A stretch of 36,889 nt of DNA from Candidatus Omnitrophota bacterium (GTDB lineage Bacteria > Ratteibacteria > UBA8468 > B48-G9 > JAFGKM01), in the NCBI GenBank assembly GCA_016928555.1, contig JAFGKM010000044.1:1-36889 (forward strand). Reading direction: 5' to 3'. Under the pieces are notes generated by a model. The model made no database searches and was not told where the DNA came from. It was given only the letters and a program-made list of their open reading frames with translations. Positions 31,932 to 36,889 of this stretch are shown in pieces (the stretch's first letter is position 1; each line of letters starts with the position of its first letter). A program made the position numbers and the translations under genes.

Positions 31932-31936
31932 GGGTG
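31901..31936. repeat. Dispersed palindrome forming the 3' end of rmlA
   Basis: CCTCTCCC (31901-31908) and GGGAGAGG (31914-31921) with a 5-nt loop, followed by ATTAAGGTGAGGGTG. Same family as 2804-2840. It encodes the C-terminal residues and stop of RmlA and reaches towards the rmlB ribosome site. Confidence 0.65.
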
Positions 31937-31946
31937 AAGGAAATAA

Positions 31947-32942
31947 ATGAATATAGTCGTGACGGGCGGCGCAGGTTTTATAGGCTCACATTTCATAAAG
32001 CATATACTGAGAAAATATTCGGGCTATAAGATTCTGAATATAGATAAGCTTACCTACGCCGGGAATCCTGAGAATCTTGAGGAAGCAGAGGATAATCCGG
32101 ACTATACCTTTGTAAAGGAAGATATATGCAGTAAAAGAATTATAGAAAAAGTAGTGGAGGGATATGACGTTATCGTCAACTTTGCCGCGGAATCACATGT
32201 GGACCGCTCCATAGAAGAACCGGAAGTGTTTTTAAAGACCGATGTAATGGGAACGTTTAATCTTCTGGAAATATGCAGAACGGCAGGTTTTAAAAAATAT
32301 ATTCAGATTTCCACGGATGAAACTTACGGAAGCGCGGGCGGAGGAGAGACTTTTTCGGAAGAGAGCCCTCTTAACCCTTCAAATCCCTATTCCGCAAGCA
32401 AAGCCGCGGCAGACCTGCTGGTACTCTCCTATTCAAAAACCTATAAACTGCCGGTGAACATAGCAAGGAGCACAAATAACTACGGGCCGAATCAGTATCC
32501 GGAGAAATTTATACCGCTTTTTGTGACAAACGCCATTGAGGATAAGCCCCTTCCCCTATACGGCGACGGGAAAAACGTGAGGGACTGGCTTTTCGTTGAG
32601 GATAACTGCAGGGGGATTGACGTTATACTGCATAAAGGCATTGACGGCGAAATTTACAACATAGCCGGGGAAAACGAGAGAGAAAACATCTTCATAGCGA
32701 AAAAAATCATTGAATGCCTGGATAAATCCGAACAGCTTATAAAACCTGTCAAGGACAGGCCCGGGCATGACAGAAGATACAGCATTTCATGCGGGAAGAT
32801 TAAAGGATTGGGATGGAAGCCGGAGGTTTCGCTGGAGGATGGGCTCCGCCTTACCGTTGACTGGTATAAAACGCATCCGCAGTGGTGGAAGAAAATAAAA
32901 AGCGGCGAATTCCTCGAGTATTACAAAAAACACTATAAATGA
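31947..32942 (+). CDS. rmlB: dTDP-glucose 4,6-dehydratase
   Basis: Second step of dTDP-rhamnose synthesis; extended short-chain dehydrogenase with bound NAD. 331 residues: TGGAGFIGSHF (6-16) dinucleotide loop, FAAESHVDRSI (79-89), catalytic T123-D124-E125 and Y148/K152 (YSASK), NNYGPNQYPEK, and HDRRYSI near the end. All catalytic residues present. It follows rmlA directly and precedes rmlD across a 96-bp gap with a palindromic repeat. Confidence 0.96.
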   Translation: MNIVVTGGAGFIGSHFIKHILRKYSGYKILNIDKLTYAGNPENLEEAEDNPDYTFVKEDICSKRIIEKVVEGYDVIVNFAAESHVDRSIEEPEVFLKTDVMGTFNLLEICRTAGFKKYIQISTDETYGSAGGGETFSEESPLNPSNPYSASKAAADLLVLSYSKTYKLPVNIARSTNNYGPNQYPEKFIPLFVTNAIEDKPLPLYGDGKNVRDWLFVEDNCRGIDVILHKGIDGEIYNIAGENERENIFIAKKIIECLDKSEQLIKPVKDRPGHDRRYSISCGKIKGLGWKPEVSLEDGLRLTVDWYKTHPQWWKKIKSGEFLEYYKKHYK

Positions 32943-32968
32943 CGTTGAAATTCTATTCAGCGATTCTG

Positions 32969-32991
32969 TAGCGGTGCGATTCATCGCACGG
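32969..32991. repeat. Palindromic repeat between rmlB and rmlD
   Basis: TAGCGGTGCGAT-TC-ATCGCACGG; stem GTGCGAT (32974-32980)/ATCGCAC (32983-32989). Identical in the stem to 12317-12332. Confidence 0.7.
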
Positions 32992-33038
32992 CTTTTAGCT
33001 GGATAAGTTCTACCGTCTCAGAAAAAAGGTGTTAATAA

Positions 33039-33896
33039 ATGAAGATTCTTATTACAGGCGGGAAAGGCATGGTCGGCGGTCTGCTGGCGGAATTTCTTAA
33101 GGACGGCAATACCGTTCATGCTCCCGGCAGGGAAGAGCTGGATATTACCGACAGGGAGAAGGCCGTAAAGGCCATAACCGATTTCAATCCCGATATTCTT
33201 TTCCACTGTGCGGCGTTCACAGACGTGGACGGGTGCGAGAATGAAAGGAAAAGAGCGTACCTTGCGAATGCTTTGGGCACCCAGCATGTTGCGGAGGGAT
33301 GTGCGGAAGCAGGCAGTAAAATGGTGTATTTGAGCACGGATTTCGTTTTTGACGGAAAGAAGGGGAAGCCGTACTCCGAAACGGACAATCCTTCTCCTCA
33401 AAGCGTGTATGCGGAAACAAAATTTCTGGGAGAGTACTATGTTTCGCATCTCCTGAACAGGTTTGCCATAGTTAGGATATCAAGGGTATTCGGGCGCAGC
33501 GGGAGGAATTTTTCATCGGTTTTGCCGCGGCTTATGAAAGAAGGGAAAAAGATTATTCTTACCGATAATCTGGTCAATTCCCCCACGTATGCGGACGACC
33601 TTGTAAAAGCGATGTCATTCCTTGTTGAAAAAGAATTCTGCGGGATAGTAAACGTCTGCAACAGGGGAGAGTGTTCATGGTATCAATACGGCATGGCGGT
33701 AAAAGATATGATGGGGATTGAAAACGCTGAACTTGTGCCGGTAAAGTTTGAAGGATTCAAAAAAGGTCAGGCTGAACGGCCTCGCTATTCCGTGTTGAGC
33801 ACCGAACTTCTTGAGACTCTCGGTTTTTCCATGCCTGGATGGCAGGATTCCCTCCGCCGCTACCTCGTGTCCGGACAATATATATCTTCTTGTTGA
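33039..33896 (+). CDS. rmlD: dTDP-4-dehydrorhamnose reductase
   Basis: Last step of dTDP-L-rhamnose synthesis. 285-residue extended SDR: ITGGKGMVGG (5-14), FHCAAFTDVDGCE (55-67), YLSTDFVFDG (97-106), active-site Y124 and K128 (VYAETK), RISRVFGRSGRNF. All as expected for RmlD. AAAGGTGT precedes the ATG. With rmlC, A and B it completes the pathway; the rhamnose probably goes to LPS O-chains or another surface glycan, though no glycosyltransferase is in view. The stop codon overlaps the -35 box of the tRNA-Glu promoter. Confidence 0.94.
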   Translation: MKILITGGKGMVGGLLAEFLKDGNTVHAPGREELDITDREKAVKAITDFNPDILFHCAAFTDVDGCENERKRAYLANALGTQHVAEGCAEAGSKMVYLSTDFVFDGKKGKPYSETDNPSPQSVYAETKFLGEYYVSHLLNRFAIVRISRVFGRSGRNFSSVLPRLMKEGKKIILTDNLVNSPTYADDLVKAMSFLVEKEFCGIVNVCNRGECSWYQYGMAVKDMMGIENAELVPVKFEGFKKGQAERPRYSVLSTELLETLGFSMPGWQDSLRRYLVSGQYISSC

Positions 33897-33922
33897 CACG
33901 CAATATAGCAAAACAGTATAAT
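33893..33922 (+). promoter_or_regulatory. Consensus promoter of tRNA-Glu
   Basis: TTGACA (33893-33898, overlapping the rmlD stop), 18-nt spacer, TATAAT (33917-33922). Confidence 0.75.
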
Positions 33923-33942
33923 AAACCTTCGTTTGATTTGAT

Positions 33943-34017
33943 GCCCCCATAGACTAGTGGTTAGGTCACCACTCTTTCAAGGTGGGCGGGCCGGTTCGAA
34001 TCCGGCTGGGGGCGCCA
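33943..34017 (+). tRNA. tRNA-Glu (TTC), CCA encoded
   Basis: Cloverleaf: acceptor GCCCCCA/TGGGGGC, D-arm GAC/GTC, anticodon stem CCACT/GGTGG with loop CTTTCAA (anticodon TTC), T-arm GCCGG-TTCGAAT-CCGGC, discriminator G34014, CCA at 34015-34017. It is the only tRNA here with encoded CCA. Its 3' end is repeated three more times downstream. Confidence 0.95.
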
Positions 34018-34028
34018 CTCCATCTTCA

Positions 34029-34134
34029 GCCGCATATCTGCGTTAACTTCGTCATCGGCTTTGTGCGGCGTACATTGCGTACGCCTCCGCGCCTCTTCCT
34101 TGTTGCCTTGCTCTGCGGCAGAATCCAGAGCGGC
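34029..34134. repeat. tRNA-linked stem-loop element, first copy after tRNA-Glu
   Basis: 106 bp with terminal inverted repeats GCCGC (34029-34033)/GCGGC (34130-34134), central hairpin GGCGTAC (34067-34073)/GTACGCC (34079-34085), and the shared right-arm motif CCTTGTTGCCTTGCTCT. Flanked by tRNA-Glu 3'-end copies at 34003-34017 and 34149-34161. Confidence 0.75.
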
Positions 34135-34148
34135 GCTATTCCCCGATG

Positions 34149-34161
34149 CGGCTGGGGGCGC
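34149..34161 (+). repeat. tRNA-Glu 3' end, second copy
   Basis: CGGCTGGGGGCGC, identical to 34003-34015. Preceded by TTCCCC, which could pair with the GGGG run as an acceptor-like hairpin. Confidence 0.75.
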
Positions 34162-34164
34162 TTT

Positions 34165-34278
34165 CGGATTATCTTTATCCGGATAACTTCGTTGTCTGCG
34201 TCGTCAGTTTCCTCGGCGTATGAGTATACGCCTCGTTACTTCCTCCTTGACGCCTTGTTCTACGGCAAATCTAATCTG
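34165..34278. repeat. tRNA-linked stem-loop element, second copy after tRNA-Glu
   Basis: 114 bp with ends CGGATTA (34165-34171)/TAATCTG (34272-34278), left hairpin CGGAT-7 nt-ATCCG, central hairpin GGCGTAT (34215-34221)/ATACGCC (34226-34232), right arm CTCCTTGACGCCTTGTTCT. Closest to the tRNA-Ala copy. Confidence 0.75.
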
Positions 34279-34286
34279 AAAGTACC

Positions 34287-34308
34287 GCCCCTATGGCTGG
34301 GGGCGCCA
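34287..34308 (+). repeat. tRNA-Glu 3' end, third copy; acceptor-stem-like hairpin with CCA
   Basis: GCCCC (34287-34291) can pair with GGGGC (34300-34304) around an 8-nt loop, followed by G and CCA (34306-34308). GGCTGGGGGCGCCAC (34295-34309) is identical to the tRNA end at 34004-34018. It looks like a tRNA-Glu gene with its middle removed. Confidence 0.6.
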
Positions 34309-34329
34309 CGGCGCAGGCCTTTATGGGTT

Positions 34330-34345
34330 ATCCGGCTGGGGGCGC
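34330..34345 (+). repeat. tRNA-Glu 3' end, fourth copy
   Basis: ATCCGGCTGGGGGCGC, 16 bp identical to 34000-34015. Only about 20 bp separate it from the third copy, and no stem-loop element lies between. The remaining bases to 34382 hold nothing recognised. Confidence 0.7.
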
Positions 34346-34382
34346 AAAAAAACAGTGGTTATGAATAGTGAAAAGCAGGATA

Positions 34383-35327
34383 CTACTTATTGAGATTGGA
34401 GCGGCGGTGGGCAAGCGCTCTTTTGAAATAATCGTCGAGCAGTTCTATTTCAAATTCCTTCACCATATCATATATGCATTTATCTTCCGTCTCGCAGGAA
34501 AGGAGCACCGAACCGAGAAGTCCCGGGTCATAAATCTTTACTCCTGTTCCATATTTCTTTTTCATTGCTTCAAACTTCCGCCAGTTATAATCTATATGAG
34601 CTACACAGCAGTCAAGGTTTACGGTTGCGGTGACAAACCTCGTGTAATGCGTTGTGTATGCTATGATACTGCCAATCGGAGAGATGATTGTGCCCTCTTC
34701 TTTCGGGTATCCGATTGCCCCGACGAAATGGACGCGGCAGGAGTATGCCCAGTATGCCTGCATAAGTCCGCCGTGGTACATTGAAGAAAATAGAATAATG
34801 TCGGGACGGGCCGCGGCATACTTAAGCCGCAGTTCGTCAAAATTAAGGTCAAAGCATATTGCGCACGCAACCGTTCCGAAGTCGCATTTTATTAAAGGCG
34901 CATCCGTTCCGTATTCGGTTCCGTACACGGTGTTTTCTTCAATCACCAGATGGTTTTTGTTGTATGCCCCGGCAATCCCGCCTTTGCGGTCTATGATTAT
35001 GGTGGAGTTGTGCCATTTTCCGTTTTTATCTTCCAGCACCGCGGAATAGGCGATATAGCAGTTGTTATTCCTGGCTGTTTCCCTGAAATGGTCAAGTATC
35101 TGATTCCCTCTTGTTTTATAATAAATATTTTTTTTCTCTTCATACAGGTTTTCGGGGCGGTCGCATGCCTCAGGCAGGACAATAAGGTCGGGTTTATCGG
35201 GAAGAACGGCCTGTATGCGGGCATCCAGGTGTTCTTTGACCTTTTCCACCATGATTTGATAATCAAGCCCGCGTTCAATGCGGCACGGGGAAGTACTTAT
35301 GTTGCTTATTTTTACGTATCTTGCCAT
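34383..35327 (-). CDS. Carbon-nitrogen hydrolase (nitrilase superfamily)
   Basis: 314-residue alpha-beta-beta-alpha enzyme with the full Glu-Lys-Cys triad: E53 (VLPEACD), K124 (YNKNHL) and C158 (AICFDLNF). A further acidic residue of the family is expected in the EEN segment after K124. Family members hydrolyse amides, carbamoyl compounds or nitriles; the substrate cannot be told, and the C-terminal ~90 residues look divergent. Cytoplasmic, no signal. No strong ribosome site before the ATG. It follows the LysM gene on the same strand after an 84-bp gap containing a hairpin repeat. Confidence 0.88.
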   Translation of the reverse strand: MARYVKISNISTSPCRIERGLDYQIMVEKVKEHLDARIQAVLPDKPDLIVLPEACDRPENLYEEKKNIYYKTRGNQILDHFRETARNNNCYIAYSAVLEDKNGKWHNSTIIIDRKGGIAGAYNKNHLVIEENTVYGTEYGTDAPLIKCDFGTVACAICFDLNFDELRLKYAAARPDIILFSSMYHGGLMQAYWAYSCRVHFVGAIGYPKEEGTIISPIGSIIAYTTHYTRFVTATVNLDCCVAHIDYNWRKFEAMKKKYGTGVKIYDPGLLGSVLLSCETEDKCIYDMVKEFEIELLDDYFKRALAHRRSNLNK

Positions 35328-35348
35328 AATATTTTGTTTAAAGGTGAT

Positions 35349-35402
35349 GCAGGCTGAAGTTTACCCGCCGAAGCTTTAGCATAGGCGGGACCTGCGGCTA
35401 CC
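35349..35402. repeat. Two-tier hairpin repeat ending GCGGCTACC
   Basis: Outer GCAGG (35349-35353)/CCTGC (35391-35395) encloses CCCGCC (35364-35369)/GGCGGG (35384-35389). It ends with the GCGGCTACC also seen at 30-38. Lies between the LysM and nitrilase genes; it could slow transcription but has no T-run. Confidence 0.55.
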
Positions 35403-35411
35403 TTTTTGAAA

Positions 35412-36212
35412 TTACGGGAGTATGAGTTTCTGTCCGGGATGTATGACGTCGTCTTTTAATTTATTGGCTTTTTTCAATGCGTCCACAGTTGTGTTGAATT
35501 TTTCTGCCAGCGCTCCCAGGGAATCCCCGCTTTTTACTACGTAGTTTTTTATAGCAGGAGGAGGGGCGGTTATGTTTTTAAGGTAAAATATATCGCTTTC
35601 CTGCCTTGTAAGCTCATCAAGGAATACCTGCATGTTGGCATTCATCTTCTGTTCGTTTGCCGATATGCGCTCTTCTATTTTTATCATATCGGCGGATAGC
35701 CTGTTGAGGGTTTCGGCAATTGCTACCTGCGCACGGTTTACGCTTAGAATGTCGTTCTGCATGGCGGTCAGGTTGGTGTTAAGGGAGGAAATGGACGTTA
35801 TGATGTCCGTATAAGTTTTTTTAAGCCCGTCTATGTCGCGCCGTATCTCAAAGTCCGTTTTCTGGTTTATCTCTCTCTCCGCTTTTATCTGCTCCTCCAG
35901 TTTATACCCTGTTTCGTCTATTTTCCCGGAGAGCTTTCTTATCTCGCTGTTTACGGAGAAGATGTCTTCCGAAAGCGACGCCCTTTCTTTTGCAATCTCA
36001 TCAAGTTTTGCGTCAACCTCTGCAAGCTTGCGGTTTGTTTCTTCCTCGCTCTTTTTGAACCTATCCGCTATCGCCTCCGATGCGGCATAGAGGTCGTCTT
36101 CAACGTACGTAACTTTCTTTTCAACTATATCAACATCGGATTGCGTTGCGACACAGCCGGCAAGCAATATAAGGCATATACAGATAACCGGAAATCCGTA
36201 ATTCCTCTGCAT
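35412..36212 (-). CDS. LysM-domain coiled-coil lipoprotein
   Basis: 266 residues. Lipoprotein signal with lipobox LLAGC (C20), then a long predicted coiled coil (about 25-210; RFKKSEEETNRKLAEVDAKLDEI, SVNSEIRKLSGKIDETGYKLEEQI), and one LysM domain at 222-266 (YVVKSGDSLGALAEKFNTTVDALKKAN to HPGQKLILP). It would be membrane-anchored, span part of the periplasm and grip peptidoglycan. The gene follows pal by 8 bp, so both tether envelope to wall. No Tol genes in the window. Confidence 0.92.
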   Translation of the reverse strand: MQRNYGFPVICICLILLAGCVATQSDVDIVEKKVTYVEDDLYAASEAIADRFKKSEEETNRKLAEVDAKLDEIAKERASLSEDIFSVNSEIRKLSGKIDETGYKLEEQIKAEREINQKTDFEIRRDIDGLKKTYTDIITSISSLNTNLTAMQNDILSVNRAQVAIAETLNRLSADMIKIEERISANEQKMNANMQVFLDELTRQESDIFYLKNITAPPPAIKNYVVKSGDSLGALAEKFNTTVDALKKANKLKDDVIHPGQKLILP

Positions 36213-36220
36213 TTTTTTAT

Positions 36221-36829
36221 TTATTCGGCCAGCTTAAATTCCGCTCGCCTGTTTTTCGCCCAAGCCTCTTCATTGCTTGCAGTGTCTACAGGCTTGTCTT
36301 TCCCGTAGCTCGCGGTGTGGAGGCGGGCGGAGGAAACGCCAAGGCTTACAAGGTATCTTCTAACGCTTAACGCGCGCTGTTCGCCGAGCACCATGTTATA
36401 CTCCCTGGTGCCTCTTTCGTCGCAATGCCCTTCAATCAGCACCTGCATTTTGGGGTTTGCCAGAAGATACTTGCCTATTCCGTTCAGAGTTTCCCTTGCG
36501 TCACTGCGTATTTCATAGCTGTCAAAATCAAAATGTACGTTCTTGAAGATTTTAGCAGCTTCGGCGCTGATGAGCGACGGTTCTTTGAAATCTTTTGCGG
36601 GTATCTTTCTTACGGGGATGTCCTCGCCCTTTATCGCTTTCGCTATTTCGGTGGATGTCGCTCTTCCTTCCTCAGAGGTAACTCCCGTCTTTGCATCGCC
36701 GGATTTAATTATTGACGACGCAGGCGTCCGTCCTGATTCTTCGGTTATTTCCCTTTTTCCGCGGCAGCCCGATAAAAGAGCCGCGATTACCAGCAAACTT
36801 ACTATTCCGGCATATCTTGGATTCGACAT
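36221..36829 (-). CDS. pal: Peptidoglycan-associated lipoprotein (Pal/OmpA-C domain)
   Basis: 202 residues: signal with lipobox LLSGC (C22), a flexible linker to about residue 90, then the OmpA-C domain (VHFDFDSYEIRSDARETL, LIEGHCDERGTREYNMVLGEQRALSVRRYL, ASYGKDKPV). The peptidoglycan-binding D and R residues of the family are present in GHCDERG and NRRAEF. Ties the outer membrane to the wall as part of Tol-Pal. GGGGGA precedes the ATG. First gene of the pal-LysM pair. Confidence 0.94.
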   Translation of the reverse strand: MSNPRYAGIVSLLVIAALLSGCRGKREITEESGRTPASSIIKSGDAKTGVTSEEGRATSTEIAKAIKGEDIPVRKIPAKDFKEPSLISAEAAKIFKNVHFDFDSYEIRSDARETLNGIGKYLLANPKMQVLIEGHCDERGTREYNMVLGEQRALSVRRYLVSLGVSSARLHTASYGKDKPVDTASNEEAWAKNRRAEFKLAE

Positions 36830-36874
36830 ACATTCCCCCTTCTTACCGTATAAAAAAACGGTTAAGTTTATAAT

Positions 36875-36880
36875 ATTATA
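36875..36880 (-). promoter_or_regulatory. -10 box of the pal promoter
   Basis: TATAAT on the minus strand, 46 bp before the pal start; the -35 box would lie beyond the window edge. A small ACCGT/ACGGT hairpin lies in the leader (36844-36862). Confidence 0.45.
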
Positions 36881-36889
36881 CTGTATAAA

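Noticed and set aside
34018-34345. CRISPR-like array because of regularly spaced short repeats
   Set aside because: The repeats are tRNA ends of 13-16 bp, the intervals are related to each other and too long, and no cas genes are present.
33982-34368. 128-codon open frame on the plus strand
   Set aside because: It reads through the tRNA-Glu end and the repeat array; no ribosome site and no protein-like pattern.

Overview
The window reads as a chromosomal segment of an uncultured diderm (outer-membrane) bacterium. Evidence for the envelope type: an LptD-like LPS assembly protein, Pal, an OmpH/Skp-like chaperone, lipoproteins and a dTDP-rhamnose cluster. A prepilin-like protein with the H-X9-DG C-terminal motif, UroD-like methyltransferases, a fucose-isomerase-like protein, a ceramidase-like protein and a gingipain-like C25 protein together suggest the PVC/Omnitrophota/Ratteibacteria-type lineages, but the sequence alone does not fix the phylum. 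Promoters are unusually easy to read: several match TTGACA and TATAAT/TAAAAT closely with 16-18 nt spacing.

Layout. 168-4863 (minus): lipA, an ECF sigma factor and a membrane protein, then exported proteins and a prepilin. 4988-6690 (plus): a UroD-like methyltransferase and a dCTP-deaminase-family protein. 6664-8898 (minus): M48 lipoprotein protease and mnmE. 8970-11797 (plus): DUF4416, alpha/beta hydrolase, MATE exporter. 11800-12400: tRNA-Ala with a duplicated 3' end, a repeat element and divergent promoters. 12401-18486 (plus): sugar-isomerase-like protein, LptD, RNase PH, RdgB, tRNA-Met, AMMECR1-domain protein, OmpH-like protein. 18541-18891: tRNA-Lys, half a repeat element and a transposase remnant. 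18894-24929 (minus): a four-gene surface-protein operon headed by a C25 peptidase. 24930-25627: AT-rich gap with a remnant of a Cap4-like nuclease. 25628-28786 (plus): ceramidase-like protein, SAM methyltransferase, UroD-like methyltransferase. 28791-30503 (minus): GckR/MurQ-type SIS protein. 30703-33896 (plus): rmlC-rmlA-rmlB-rmlD. 33943-34345: tRNA-Glu followed by an array of repeats. 34383-36829 (minus): nitrilase-family hydrolase, LysM lipoprotein, pal.

The most unusual structure is at the tRNA genes. Three of four carry copies of one ~105-120 bp stem-loop element with co-varying terminal inverted repeats and a co-varying central hairpin. Behind tRNA-Glu two copies are interleaved with four copies of the tRNA 3' end, one of them folding as an acceptor-stem hairpin with CCA. 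At tRNA-Ala a 39-bp segment containing the tRNA 3' end is directly duplicated. This looks like repeated use of tRNA 3' ends by a short mobile or recombinogenic element. The second candidate system is the surface operon, in which the large protease-like protein and the small secreted protein share the same C-terminal module and are followed by an Ig-like protein and a CFI-box anchored protein.
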